Positions 1 through 8,983 are shown, numbered from the stretch's first letter. The stretch: 64,000 nt of DNA from an uncultured Cohaesibacter sp. (GCF_963662805.1 NZ_OY759860.1:124001-188000); one strand, 5' to 3'. The notes: generated from the letters alone by a model not told the origin. Numbers and translations: made by a program.

Positions 1-1377
1 ATCACCGACAGCCAGAAGGCCATCTCGGTCGGCATCGGTATGGTCCATCAGCATTTCATGCTGGTCGACAATTTCTCAGTGCTGGAAAATGTGGTGCTCG
101 GTGTCGAGGGCGGGGCAACCCTTGCCAGTGGCATGGCCCGTGCGCGCAAGGAGCTCAAGCGTCTGGCTGACGAATATGAGCTCAACATTGATCCCGATAC
201 CAAGATCGAGGATCTGCCCGTCGGCTTGCAGCAGCGGGTCGAGATCCTGAAGGCGCTCTATCGCGGCGCTGATATTCTCATTCTCGACGAGCCCACCGGC
301 GTGCTGACACCGGCCGAGGCCGACCACCTGTTCCGCATCCTTGAGCAGCTGCGCGATCAGGGCAAGACGATCCTGCTCATCACCCACAAGCTGCGCGAGA
401 TCATGGCCATCACCGACGAAGTCTCGGTCATGCGCGGCGGCGAAATGGTGGCGAGCGTCAAAACGGCTGAAACCTCTGTTGAAGAGCTGGCCGAACTGAT
501 GGTTGGCCGCCGGGTATTGTTGCGGGTCGAAAAGGGCCCGGCCAATCCGGGTAGGGAAGTGTTGCGGGTCGAGAACCTCACAGTGACCGACAAGCGCGGC
601 GTCGACGTGGTCAAGGATGTCTCCTTCTCCGTGCGCGCAGGCGAAATCGTCGGCATCGCCGGAGTGTCGGGCAACGGTCAGAGCGAGCTGATGGAAGCCA
701 TCGCTGGCATGATCAAGGCCCGGTCCGGGCGGGTGTTTCTCAACGGTGAGCCCATCGGCGTCAAGGACAAGGCCGACGCGCTGGAGCTGCGCCATCGTGG
801 CCTCGCCCATGTCCCCGAAGATCGCCATCACACGGGCCTCGTGACGAAATTCCCGGCAACGGAAAACATGATCCTCGGCTATCAGGATCAGGAGAAATAT
901 GGCAAGGGCCTGTTCCTCGATCTCAACGCAATCCTTGAGGAAACCAAGACCTATATGGAGGACTTCGACGTCCGGCCTCAGGATCCGCACTTGAAGGCGG
1001 CGAACTTCTCCGGCGGCAACCAGCAGAAAATGGTGCTAGCCCGCGAGATGGAACGCGACCCGGATATCCTGCTCGTCGGCCAGCCGACCCGAGGTGTCGA
1101 CATCGGCGCGATCGAGTTCATTCACAAGCGGCTCATCGAAATGCGTGACGCGGGCAAGGCGATCCTGCTTGTCTCGGTCGAGCTTGACGAAATCCGCTCC
1201 CTGTCCGACCGCGTGCTGGTGATGTTCGCCGGTGGCATTGTCGGCGAGCGCGGCGAAGGCGCGAGCGAGATCGAACTTGGCTGCATGATGGCCGGGATCG
1301 ACGATCCGTCCGACATGCCTGCCGCCACCAAAACCCGCATTGAAGCCTCCGCAGAAGAGGCAGGAGGTCAGGCATGA
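1..1377 (+). CDS. Nucleoside (BMP-type) ABC transporter ATP-binding protein, 5' partial
   Basis: The frame is open from base 1, so the N-terminus, including the first Walker A, lies outside the window. The product is a tandem ATPase that would power nucleoside import at the inner membrane. The first domain shows a Q-loop (VHQHFM), a signature-like VGLQQR (bases 220-237) and Walker B ILDEPT. The second has GVSGNGQSEL in place of a normal Walker A, a good signature FSGGNQQK (near 1006-1029) and LLVGQPTRG with Gln for the catalytic Glu. A degenerate second site is usual in the nucleoside/BMP and sugar ATPases, so this is not decay. The stop overlaps the next ATG (ATGA at 1374). The two permeases and the salvage enzymes downstream support nucleosides as substrate. 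Confidence 0.9.
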   Translation: MTDSQKAISVGIGMVHQHFMLVDNFSVLENVVLGVEGGATLASGMARARKELKRLADEYELNIDPDTKIEDLPVGLQQRVEILKALYRGADILILDEPTGVLTPAEADHLFRILEQLRDQGKTILLITHKLREIMAITDEVSVMRGGEMVASVKTAETSVEELAELMVGRRVLLRVEKGPANPGREVLRVENLTVTDKRGVDVVKDVSFSVRAGEIVGIAGVSGNGQSELMEAIAGMIKARSGRVFLNGEPIGVKDKADALELRHRGLAHVPEDRHHTGLVTKFPATENMILGYQDQEKYGKGLFLDLNAILEETKTYMEDFDVRPQDPHLKAANFSGGNQQKMVLAREMERDPDILLVGQPTRGVDIGAIEFIHKRLIEMRDAGKAILLVSVELDEIRSLSDRVLVMFAGGIVGERGEGASEIELGCMMAGIDDPSDMPAATKTRIEASAEEAGGQA

Positions 1378-2501
1378 GTGCTCCGCTTGCAAAACTGCCT
1401 CGCTGGGTCGACTACGGTCTGATCCCCTTGCTCAATCTCACCGCGGCCTTGCTGGTCTCCGGTCTGGTGGTGCTGCTGATCGGCGAGAACCCGCTTGAGG
1501 CCGTCTATTGGCTGGTGCAGGGTTCGCTCGGTTATGGCGAAGGCTTCGGCTTCACCCTCTACTACACCACCAACTTTATTTTCACCGGCCTCGCCGTTGC
1601 GGTCGCCGCCCACGCTGGTCTGTTCAACATCGGTGGGGAAGGGCAGGCCTATTTCGCCGGTCTCGGCGTTGCGCTCGCCTGTCTGGCGCTTGACCGCTAT
1701 GTGCCATGGTGGGTGACCTTCCCGTTCGCGCTGGCTGGCGGTGCACTCTTTGGGGCCGCATGGGCGGCCATTCCCGCCTATCTGCAGGCCAAGCGTGGCA
1801 GTCACATCGTCATCACCACCATCATGTTCAACTTCATCGCCTCGGCGGTGATGGCCTATCTGCTGGTGCAGGTCTTCAAGCAACCCGGCTCGATGCAGCC
1901 CGAAAGCCGCACCTTTGAGGTTGGTGGACGTCTGCCCTTCATCCATGAGGTGCTCGGATGGATGGGGATCGATGTCGCCACTTCGCCGCTCAATCTGTCC
2001 TTCGTCGTTGCGCTCGTGGCCTGTCTGTTCGTCTGGCTGCTCATCTGGCGCACCCGTCTGGGCTATGCCATCCGCACCTTCGGCATCAACCCAAACGCGG
2101 CTGTCTATGCTGGCATGAACCTGTCGCGTATCACCATCATCACCATGATGATTTCTGGCGGTCTTGCCGGGTTGATGGCGCTGAATGAGGTAATGGGAAC
2201 CCAGCATCGCCTGTTGCTCGATTTCGTCACCGGCTACGGCTTCGTCGGCATCGCCGTGGCGCTGATGGGGCGGTCTCATCCGGTCGGCATCATCATGGCA
2301 TCCGTGTTGTTCGGCATGCTCTATCAGGGCGGGGCGGAGCTGGCCTTCGAAATGCCCAAGATTACCCGCGACATGATCATTTCCATTCAGGGTCTCGTCA
2401 TCCTGTTTGCCGGGGCCATGGAGCATATGTTCCGCCCTGCATTGATCCGGATCTTCACATCCACGCGCTCAAGTGGCGCGGTTGGCAACGCAGAAGCGTG
2501 A
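1374..2501 (+). CDS. Nucleoside ABC transporter permease 1
   Basis: This 375-residue polytopic inner-membrane protein belongs to the branched-chain/ribose-type permease family (BPD_transp_2). About ten hydrophobic segments are visible, and the central GLFNIGGEGQAYFAGLG motif is the family hallmark in BMP-type nucleoside permeases. The start overlaps the ATPase stop by four bases, which indicates translational coupling. It should form the translocation pore with the next gene. The substrate is inferred from the salvage genes downstream, because permeases alone do not reveal it. The periplasmic binding protein of this system is probably upstream of the window. Confidence 0.9.
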   Translation: MSAPLAKLPRWVDYGLIPLLNLTAALLVSGLVVLLIGENPLEAVYWLVQGSLGYGEGFGFTLYYTTNFIFTGLAVAVAAHAGLFNIGGEGQAYFAGLGVALACLALDRYVPWWVTFPFALAGGALFGAAWAAIPAYLQAKRGSHIVITTIMFNFIASAVMAYLLVQVFKQPGSMQPESRTFEVGGRLPFIHEVLGWMGIDVATSPLNLSFVVALVACLFVWLLIWRTRLGYAIRTFGINPNAAVYAGMNLSRITIITMMISGGLAGLMALNEVMGTQHRLLLDFVTGYGFVGIAVALMGRSHPVGIIMASVLFGMLYQGGAELAFEMPKITRDMIISIQGLVILFAGAMEHMFRPALIRIFTSTRSSGAVGNAEA

Positions 2502-2514
2502 GGGGAGCAGAACC

Positions 2515-3486
2515 ATGGAATTCTTCACAACCCTCACCCTGATCACGGACTCAGCCGTGCGCCTGTCGGTGCCGCTGATGTTTGCCTGCCTCGCCGGGCT
2601 CTATTCCGAGCGCTCCGGTGTCGTTGACATCGGCCTTGAAGGCAAGATGCTCGGTGGTGCCTTTGCCGCTGGCGCCGTTGCCGCCGTCACCGGTTCGGCA
2701 TGGCTCGGGCTTGGAGCGGCGATCCTTGTCTCAATCGCGCTGGCCCTTGTGCATGGCTATGCTTCGATCACCCAGCGCGGCAACCAGATCGTCTCGGGCG
2801 TTGCCATCAACTTTGTCGCCGCCGGTCTCACCGCGCTTCTGGGGCAGGCCTGGTTCGGCATGGGCGGCAAGACGCCCCAGCTCCAGCGCGAGGCACGCTT
2901 CACCGAAATCGATCTGCCCTTCGCAGAAGCCCTGCGCGATGTACCGATTGTCGGTCAGATCTATTCCGAGATCATTTCCGGCCACTCGCTCATCGTCTAT
3001 GCGTCTGTGCTGGCAGTGCCGATCACCTGGTATGTGCTCTATCGCACGCGCTTCGGCCTGCGCTTGCGGGCCGTGGGTGAAAACCCCGGAGCGGTGGATA
3101 CCGCCGGGATCTCGGTGGTCTGGCTGCGCTATCGTGCTGTCATCATCACCGGCATTCTCTGTGGCCTTGCGGGAACCTATCTCGCCATCGCCCAGTCCGC
3201 TGGTTTTTCCAAGGACATGACCGCAGGCAAGGGCTACATCGCTCTGGCCGCGCTGATCTTTGCCAAGTGGAAGCCGATCAATGCGCTCGGGGCCTGCTTC
3301 CTGTTTGGCTTCCTTGATGCGGTTGCCATTCGAATGCAGGGAGCCAGTCTGCCCTTTGTCGGCGAGGTGCCGGTCCAGTTCATGCAGGCTCTGCCCTATG
3401 TGCTGACGGTCATCCTGCTCGCTGGCTTCATCGGCAAGGCCATCCCGCCCAAGGCCTCCGGTGTCCCTTATGTGAAGGAGCGCTAG
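2515..3486 (+). CDS. Nucleoside ABC transporter permease 2
   Basis: This second permease has 323 residues, is strongly hydrophobic and belongs to the same family as its upstream neighbour. It carries SGVVDIGLEGKMLGGAF, the matching conserved motif. The start at 2515 (MEFFTT) is chosen because an AGGGGAG ribosome-binding site lies at 2501-2507. An in-frame ATG at 2473 would overlap the upstream gene and lacks such a site. It lies 13 bases after permease 1 and 8 bases before cdd, so transport and salvage are in one operon. Confidence 0.9.
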   Translation: MEFFTTLTLITDSAVRLSVPLMFACLAGLYSERSGVVDIGLEGKMLGGAFAAGAVAAVTGSAWLGLGAAILVSIALALVHGYASITQRGNQIVSGVAINFVAAGLTALLGQAWFGMGGKTPQLQREARFTEIDLPFAEALRDVPIVGQIYSEIISGHSLIVYASVLAVPITWYVLYRTRFGLRLRAVGENPGAVDTAGISVVWLRYRAVIITGILCGLAGTYLAIAQSAGFSKDMTAGKGYIALAALIFAKWKPINALGACFLFGFLDAVAIRMQGASLPFVGEVPVQFMQALPYVLTVILLAGFIGKAIPPKASGVPYVKER

Positions 3487-3494
3487 AAAGCGAC

Positions 3495-3929
3495 ATGGCG
3501 AATTCCCCGATTGAAGTGACCGCCGGGAGCCTTGAGCTTCTCACTCTTGCCACAAAGGCAAGAGACAAGGCCTACGCGCCCTATTCGAAGTTTCCGGTGG
3601 GCGTGGCCTTGCGCACGCGCGCTGGCACCATACATTCCGGATGCAACATCGAGAATACCTCCTTTCCCGAAGGATGGTGCGCCGAGACCTCGGCCATTTC
3701 CGCCATGATCATGGCGGGCGAGAGCGTCGAAAGCACCGAGATCGAGGAACTGGTGGTCGTTGCCGATCACACCCCGCCGATCACGCCATGCGGCGGCTGT
3801 CGCCAACGGATCAAGGAATTTGGCACGCCCGGCACGGTGATCCACGCGGCCGATCTCGAAGGCATTCAACAGAGTTTCACGCTCGCGGCCCTGTTGCCCG
3901 CAGCATTCGATCTCGAAGGAGAGGCATAG
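3495..3929 (+). CDS. cdd: Cytidine deaminase
   Basis: The enzyme hydrolytically deaminates cytidine and deoxycytidine to uridine and deoxyuridine in the cytosol, feeding imported pyrimidine nucleosides to the phosphorylase. At 144 residues it has the homotetrameric, short Cdd length. The zinc site is clear: the CAE motif in GWCAETSA (Cys ligand plus catalytic Glu), and PCGGCRQ with the other two cysteines. The substrate-binding GCNIENTSFPEG segment is also present. Its stop abuts the ATG of the purine nucleoside phosphorylase gene with no gap, so the two are almost certainly co-translated. Confidence 0.95.
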   Translation: MANSPIEVTAGSLELLTLATKARDKAYAPYSKFPVGVALRTRAGTIHSGCNIENTSFPEGWCAETSAISAMIMAGESVESTEIEELVVVADHTPPITPCGGCRQRIKEFGTPGTVIHAADLEGIQQSFTLAALLPAAFDLEGEA

Positions 3930-4742
3930 ATGACCATCAAGGGGCTGGCTGAGGACGCTGCCAAACGCATTCTCGACAAGGTCAAGGAGCCTGTCTCTGT
4001 CGGCATGGTTCTCGGATCGGGCCTTGGCGCTCTGGCCGATGAAGTCGAGGACGCGCATCGCTTCGACTATTCCGATCTCCCCGGTTTTCCCGTCTCTTCC
4101 GTTTCCTCTCATGCGTCCGAACTTGTCGTCGGCACCCTGATGGGGGTGCGTGTGGCGATCCTTGCAGGGCGGGTACACTATTACGAGCAGGGCGACGCAA
4201 CGGTGATGAAACAGCCTTTGGCGACCCTCAAGGCGCTCGGCTGTGATCATGTTTTGCTGACCAATGCCGCAGGCTCCCTGCGTGAGGAAATCGCTCCCGG
4301 TGAGTTGATGCTGATCGATGATCACATCAACTGGTCCGGGCGTTCTCCGCTTATCGGTGTGGAGACCGATGACCGCTTTGTCGGCCTCACTGAAGCCTAC
4401 GACGCGACCATCCGCGCCAACCTCAGGAAGGCAGCCGAAAGCGTCGGTGTGAAACTGGATTCTGGTGTCTATACATGGTTCTCCGGTCCCAATTTCGAAA
4501 CCCCGGCCGAGATCCGGGCCGTTCGCATTCTGGGCGCCGATGCGGTGGGCATGTCGACCGTGCCCGAAGTGATCCTTGCGCGCTGGATGGGCCTGAAAGT
4601 CGGAGCCATTTCGACGATCACCAACTATGGTGCGGGCATGACAGGCAATGAATTGTCCCACGAAGAGACCAAGGAAATCGGACCCATCGGGGCCAAGAAG
4701 CTGATCAAGGTGATCCGCGCCTATCTCGACGCCATGGCTTGA
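3930..4742 (+). CDS. Purine nucleoside phosphorylase (trimeric, inosine/guanosine type)
   Basis: The enzyme cleaves purine (deoxy)nucleosides with phosphate to the free base and (deoxy)ribose-1-phosphate. The 270-residue length and the motifs GMVLGSGLGALAD near the N-terminus (phosphate loop), LAGRVHYYEQGD, LTNAAGSL and TWFSGPNFETPAEIR mark the PNP/MTAP trimeric family (PunA/XapA-like) rather than hexameric DeoD. Asn in TNYGAGMTGNELSHEE suits 6-oxopurines. The start follows the cdd stop directly. The stop overlaps an ATG at 4742 (TGATG), which is now the start of a deoC remnant. Its pentose-1-phosphate product is the substrate of DeoB further down. Confidence 0.92.
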   Translation: MTIKGLAEDAAKRILDKVKEPVSVGMVLGSGLGALADEVEDAHRFDYSDLPGFPVSSVSSHASELVVGTLMGVRVAILAGRVHYYEQGDATVMKQPLATLKALGCDHVLLTNAAGSLREEIAPGELMLIDDHINWSGRSPLIGVETDDRFVGLTEAYDATIRANLRKAAESVGVKLDSGVYTWFSGPNFETPAEIRAVRILGADAVGMSTVPEVILARWMGLKVGAISTITNYGAGMTGNELSHEETKEIGPIGAKKLIKVIRAYLDAMA

Positions 4743-4872
4743 TGTCATTACCAAGAAAGACACGGGGGCCGATTGCGCGCCCCGAGACCTTCCGCCTCGG
4801 CGCGTCAGGTTGCTTGATGCCCTGATCGCCGCGAAGGAAGGCAAAACCATTGAAATGGATGAGGGCCACTGA
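4742..4872 (+). pseudogene. deoC: Remnant of deoC (deoxyribose-phosphate aldolase): large internal deletion plus a 1-base deletion
   Basis: The interval between the phosphorylase and deoA is coding-like in two frames. Frame A from the ATG at 4742 reads MSLPRKTRGPIARPETFR and then LGASG before reaching a stop. Frame B, one base off, continues LLDALIAAKEGKTIEMDEGH and stops at 4870-4872. Joined, PETFRLGASG plus LLDALIAA matches the conserved C-terminus of DeoC (F-R-x-G-A-S-x-L-L-x-x-L). Restoring one missing base near 4820 gives 132 bases, about 43 residues, against a family length of roughly 220-260. The ATG overlaps the upstream stop and the final TGA overlaps the deoA ATG (TGATG both times), as expected if a once-intact operon gene lost its middle. 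Aldolase function here must be lost. Confidence 0.75.
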
Positions 4873-6182
4873 TGCTCCCACAGGAAATCATTCGCAAGAA
4901 ACGGGACGGCGGCACTCTAAGTGCCGAGGAAATCCAGTTCTTCGTTAAAGGTATCACCGATGGTTCGGTGACCGAGGGACAGATCTCGGCGCTGGCCATG
5001 GCGGTCTTTTTCCGCGGCATGGAGTTTGAGGAACGGGTCGCCCTGACCCTTGCCATGCGCGATTCCGGCACCGTGCTCGATTGGTCCGATCTGGACGGCC
5101 CGGTGATCGACAAGCACTCGACCGGTGGGGTCGGGGACAATGTCTCGCTGATGCTCGCCCCGGCGCTTGCTGTCTGTGGCGTTTTCGTTCCGATGATTTC
5201 CGGGCGTGGTCTAGGTCACACGGGTGGCACCCTCGACAAGTTCGACTCCATCCCCGGCTATGTCACACAGCCCGACAACGCGCTGTTCCGCAAGGTGACC
5301 AAAGAGGTTGGCTGCGCCATCATCGGCCAGACTGCGGATCTCGCGCCTGCCGACAAGCGCTTCTATGGCATTCGCGATGTCACTGCGACGGTCGAAAGCA
5401 TCCACCTGATCACTGCCTCGATCCTATCGAAGAAACTGGCTGCCGGTCTTGACGGCCTCGTGCTTGATGTCAAATCCGGCTCAGGCGCTTTCATGCCGAC
5501 TCACGAGGAAAGCATAGAGTTGGCAAAGAGCCTCGTTGCCGTTGCCAATGGGGCAGGGGTGAGGACCGCAGCGCTCATCACCGACATGAACGAGCCGCTC
5601 GCCACCGCGGCAGGCAATGCCATCGAAATGAAGAATGCGGTCGAGTTTCTGACCGGCGACTCCATCGATCCGCGCAACTGGGACATCACGGTCGCGCTCG
5701 GTGCAGAGATGCTACGGATCGCCGGACTGGTCACAGACCGGGCCGAAGGCACCAAGAAAATGGAAGAGGCCTACCGGTCCGGTGCGGCCGCCGAAAAATT
5801 CGGCGAGATGGTTGCCGCGCTTGGTGGTCCCGCCAATTTTGTCGAGAATTGGCAGAGCCATCTCACGCTGGCCCCGAAGGTACTCGACATTTTTGCTGAG
5901 GGCGAGGGGCTGGTTGAAGCCATTGACACCAGAGAGGTTGGCATCGCCGTCGTCGAGCTTGGTGGGGGGCGCATCCGTGCCGTTGACGCCATCGATCATT
6001 CGGTCGGTCTTGATCATCTGGCAGGCCTTGGCACCAAGGTGGACAGCAACACGCCGATCGCCCGCGTCTATGCCCACAGCGACGAGCAGGTGAAGAAAGC
6101 CACGGACCGTGTCCGGGCTGCCTATCGTATTGGCGTGTCCCGCGTGGAAAGCAAGACCGTTTACGACATCATCGATCGCTAG
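4872..6182 (+). CDS. deoA: Thymidine phosphorylase
   Basis: The enzyme phosphorolyses thymidine and deoxyuridine to base and 2-deoxyribose-1-phosphate in the cytosol. The 436-residue length is typical. An N-terminal helical domain (LPQEIIRKKRDGGTLSAEEI) is followed by the phosphate-binding KHSTGGVGDNVSLMLAP (around residues 78-94) and the SGRGLGHTGGTLDK loop of the glycosyltransferase family 3 fold. LDVKSGSGAFMP is also conserved. The start overlaps the end of the deoC remnant (TGATG), so translation is probably still coupled through that remnant. It works with cdd upstream and deoB downstream. Confidence 0.95.
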   Translation: MLPQEIIRKKRDGGTLSAEEIQFFVKGITDGSVTEGQISALAMAVFFRGMEFEERVALTLAMRDSGTVLDWSDLDGPVIDKHSTGGVGDNVSLMLAPALAVCGVFVPMISGRGLGHTGGTLDKFDSIPGYVTQPDNALFRKVTKEVGCAIIGQTADLAPADKRFYGIRDVTATVESIHLITASILSKKLAAGLDGLVLDVKSGSGAFMPTHEESIELAKSLVAVANGAGVRTAALITDMNEPLATAAGNAIEMKNAVEFLTGDSIDPRNWDITVALGAEMLRIAGLVTDRAEGTKKMEEAYRSGAAAEKFGEMVAALGGPANFVENWQSHLTLAPKVLDIFAEGEGLVEAIDTREVGIAVVELGGGRIRAVDAIDHSVGLDHLAGLGTKVDSNTPIARVYAHSDEQVKKATDRVRAAYRIGVSRVESKTVYDIIDR

Positions 6183-6259
6183 GCGTTGGTTCAGGGACTA
6201 AAGGTCGAGCGGCGGCCCAAATGCTTGCCGCTCCCTTTGCATCAAGAGGAGTGAGAGGA

Positions 6260-7498
6260 ATGGCAAGAGCATTTCTACTGGTTCTGGATTCCTTCGGCAT
6301 CGGCAACGCGCCGGACGCCGCGCAATATGGTCATCCGGAGAGCGATGAAGGGTCGGACACGCTGGGGCACATCGCCGCCGCCTGTGCGGCTGGCACTGCT
6401 GACAAGGATGGCCTGCGCTCCGGCCCCTTGAGCCTGCCCAACATGGACCGGCTTGGTCTGGGACTGGTGGCCGAAAAGGCCACGGGCTCCCGCCCAGCCA
6501 ATCTCGACTATACGGGCGAGCCAATCGGGCTTTGCGCCAATGCGGTTGAAGTCTCCAAAGGCAAGGACACGCCATCAGGCCATTGGGAGATCGCCGGTGT
6601 GCCGGTTCCCTTCGACTGGGGTTATTTCCCCGACACCCAGCCGTCCTTCCCGCCCGAGATGACCGAAGCTTTTATCAAGGCCGCCGGTCTGCCCGGCATT
6701 CTGGGCGACAAGCATGCTTCAGGCACGGTGATCATCAACGAGCTCGGCGAAGAGCACATCCGGACCGGCAAGCCGATCTGCTACACCAGCGCCGACTCGG
6801 TCTATCAGATCGCCGCCCATGAGGAGCATTTTGGTCTCGACCGGCTCTATGAGATCTGCGAGATCGCCTATGAACTGGTCAAGCCCTACAACATCGGCCG
6901 TATCATTGCCCGGCCCTTCGTCGGCGAAACGCCCGCAGACTTCGAACGCACGGGCAACCGGCGGGATTTCTCGGTTTTGCCCCCCGAACCGACCCTGCTG
7001 GACCGGACCAAGGCCGCAGGCCGTCAGGTGCTGGCCGTGGGCAAGATCTCTGACATTTTTGCCGCTCAGGGCGTGACGAAAAAGATGAAGGCGACAGGCA
7101 ACCCGCAGATTTTCGAGACCACCCTTAAAGCCATTTCCGAGGCAAAGGACGGCGATCTGGTCTTCTCCAATCTCGTCGACTTCGACATGCACTATGGCCA
7201 CCGCCGCGACATTCCCGGCTATGCCGCCGCGCTCGAATATTTCGACGCCCGCATCCCCGAACTCGAAGCGGTGCTGAAGCCCGGCGACATGGTGATCCTC
7301 ACCGCCGATCATGGCTGCGATCCGAGCTGGCCTGGAACTGACCACACCCGCGAGCAGGTGCCGGTGTTGATGTTCGGCCCCGGCATCAAGGGACGCTATG
7401 CCGGACAGCGCCTCACCTTTGCCGATATCGGCGAAACTGTAGCGGATCATCTGGGACTGGCACCCGGACAACACGGCACGTCTTTTCTGAAAGCATGA
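6260..7498 (+). CDS. deoB: Phosphopentomutase
   Basis: The enzyme interconverts (deoxy)ribose-1-phosphate and -5-phosphate, linking the phosphorylases to central metabolism. The 412-residue protein has the alkaline-phosphatase-superfamily metal motifs: LVLDSFGIGNAPDA at the N-terminus, DTPSGHWEIAG, NLVDFDMHYGHRRD and LTADHGCDPSWPGTDHTRE at the C-terminus. The start at 6260 (MARAFLLVL) follows an AGGAGTGAGAGGA stretch. An in-frame ATG at 6221 is rejected for lack of a binding site and for lying outside the family start. The stop overlaps the ATG of the next small gene by four bases. Confidence 0.95.
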   Translation: MARAFLLVLDSFGIGNAPDAAQYGHPESDEGSDTLGHIAAACAAGTADKDGLRSGPLSLPNMDRLGLGLVAEKATGSRPANLDYTGEPIGLCANAVEVSKGKDTPSGHWEIAGVPVPFDWGYFPDTQPSFPPEMTEAFIKAAGLPGILGDKHASGTVIINELGEEHIRTGKPICYTSADSVYQIAAHEEHFGLDRLYEICEIAYELVKPYNIGRIIARPFVGETPADFERTGNRRDFSVLPPEPTLLDRTKAAGRQVLAVGKISDIFAAQGVTKKMKATGNPQIFETTLKAISEAKDGDLVFSNLVDFDMHYGHRRDIPGYAAALEYFDARIPELEAVLKPGDMVILTADHGCDPSWPGTDHTREQVPVLMFGPGIKGRYAGQRLTFADIGETVADHLGLAPGQHGTSFLKA

Positions 7499-7779
7499 CA
7501 ATGAACCATTTGAATTTGCCTCTGACGCGTCCGCTTGGCTGGCTTTGCCTGAGCGTCATGCTCGCCATGCCACTGACCGTCGAAGCGGCCGAAAGCCCGA
7601 AGAAATGCCCTGCCGATCCGGCTAAGGCCGCGCAAGTGCTCTGGCCCATGAAAGAGGCCTTCGGGCGGGAGCTCAGGAAGCTCAAGGGCAAACACGATTG
7701 CGGCTTGTGGCTCGAGTGTGATCGCAGGCTCAGGAACCCGGACTGGCAATGCAAATGGGTCGATCGAGACGATCGGTGA
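7495..7779 (+). CDS. Small exported protein of unknown function, coupled to deoB
   Basis: This 94-residue protein is not recognised. A hydrophobic core (LGWLCLSVMLAMPLTVEAA) ending in an AEA/AES-type site around residues 31-33 indicates a Sec signal peptide. The mature part of about 60 residues is basic and has four cysteines (KKCPAD, HDCGLW, LECDRR, QCKW) and three tryptophans, fitting a small disulfide-bonded periplasmic protein. The ATG overlaps the deoB stop (ATGA), and add starts 48 bases later, so it sits inside the nucleoside operon. A role in that pathway is not shown. Coding status rests on the overlap, the signal peptide and the Cys pattern. Confidence 0.6.
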   Translation: MTMNHLNLPLTRPLGWLCLSVMLAMPLTVEAAESPKKCPADPAKAAQVLWPMKEAFGRELRKLKGKHDCGLWLECDRRLRNPDWQCKWVDRDDR

Positions 7780-7827
7780 TGAACACGAAAAGAAAAGAAA
7801 AGATAAGAGAAGCGGAACGGATCGACG

Positions 7828-8850
7828 ATGGCAACGAACGCACTCACCCCCTCAGGTCGCAGTCTTCTGAAGGCCGAACTGCATGTCCATATCGAAGGGG
7901 CCGCCCATCCAGATCTGGTCCGCAAGCTGGCCGCGCGCCACGGCACCAATCTTGATGAAATCATGCGCGACGACGGCACCTACATCTGGTCCGACTTCAC
8001 CACTTTTCTTCAATGCTACGACCGGGTCGCCGCTGTTATCACCACGCCTGAAGACTATGCGGATCTCACCGAGGATTATCTCCTGCGCAATGCGGCAGAA
8101 GGCTGTTTCTATACCGAGTTTTTCCTCTCGCCCGATCATGTGGCGCTTCTCGGCATGAGCTACGACAATCTGCTCGAAGGGGTAACCGAAGGGCTGAGAC
8201 GAGCAAAGGAGATCTGCGCCAAGGACGGATTCCCGATTGACGCCCGCTTCATCGTCACCTGCCTCAGGCACATGGGACCGGAACCTGCCATCGAGGTTGC
8301 CCGCCGTGTTGCCGCAAGACCTCATCCTCTGGTCACCGGCTTCGGCATGGGCGGCGACGAGCGCATGCACTCCCAGCTCGCCTTCAAACCGGCCTTCGAG
8401 ATCGCGCATGACGCCGGTCTCGCCTGTACCACCCACGCTGGTGAGTTCGGCGGCCCTGAAAGCGTTCGCGACGCGCTGGATCATTTGCCCGTCACTCGCA
8501 TCGGCCATGGCGTCCGGTCGCACGAGGACCCCGAGCTGATGAAACGCCTTGCCGATGAGGGCATCCTGCTTGAGGTTTGCCCACATTCAAACGTGGCGCT
8601 CGGCCTCTATGAGACCCTCTCCGACCACCCGATTGAAAAGCTGATGGCAGCCAGTATCAGGACCACAGTCTCCTCTGATGATCCGCCCTTTTTTGCCACC
8701 AGCATCGGCAAGGAATATGACGCGCTTCAAGCCTTGAAGGGCTGGGACAATAGCGTCATGGAAGCCTTCACAGAGCGTGCACTGGAGGCCGCCTTCATTG
8801 ATGAGGCGAGCCGGGCCGGGTTGTTGTCTCGCCTGACAAAAGGCGACTGA
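7828..8850 (+). CDS. add: Adenosine deaminase
   Basis: The enzyme deaminates adenosine and deoxyadenosine to (deoxy)inosine, supplying the purine nucleoside phosphorylase. The 340-residue TIM-barrel metalloenzyme shows ELHVHIEGAAHPDL (two zinc histidines of the HxH motif, residues about 16-18), CTTHAGEFGGPES (zinc His and catalytic Glu), IGHGVRSHEDPEL (catalytic His) and VSSDDPPFF (zinc Asp plus adjacent Asp). No residue expected in the catalytic set is missing. It lies 48 bases after the small exported protein gene in the same orientation. Confidence 0.92.
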   Translation: MATNALTPSGRSLLKAELHVHIEGAAHPDLVRKLAARHGTNLDEIMRDDGTYIWSDFTTFLQCYDRVAAVITTPEDYADLTEDYLLRNAAEGCFYTEFFLSPDHVALLGMSYDNLLEGVTEGLRRAKEICAKDGFPIDARFIVTCLRHMGPEPAIEVARRVAARPHPLVTGFGMGGDERMHSQLAFKPAFEIAHDAGLACTTHAGEFGGPESVRDALDHLPVTRIGHGVRSHEDPELMKRLADEGILLEVCPHSNVALGLYETLSDHPIEKLMAASIRTTVSSDDPPFFATSIGKEYDALQALKGWDNSVMEAFTERALEAAFIDEASRAGLLSRLTKGD

Positions 8851-8983
8851 GTACATTTGTTAACAGACGCGGCAAGAAAGCGGTTCATGCAGGCGAAAGC
8901 CTGAGGCTGGCAGCTTGCCCTTTTTGCCAAGCTTCGGCTAAGAAGAAGGAAGTCCCACAACAAGAAATGCGAAGGATTCGGCC

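Noticed and set aside
3483..4850. 455-codon minus-strand frame opposite cdd and the purine phosphorylase
   Set aside because: It mirrors the codon bias of the true genes, has no recognisable motif, and crosses two coupled plus-strand genes.
6207..6233. GAGCGGC/GCCGCTC stem before deoB as an attenuator or riboswitch
   Set aside because: It is a seven-pair stem with a long loop and no known riboswitch core; the context is a normal short operon gap.
8890..8903. CAGGC-GAAA-GCCTG hairpin between add and upp as a terminator
   Set aside because: The stem is only five pairs and has no T tract; too weak to list as a feature.
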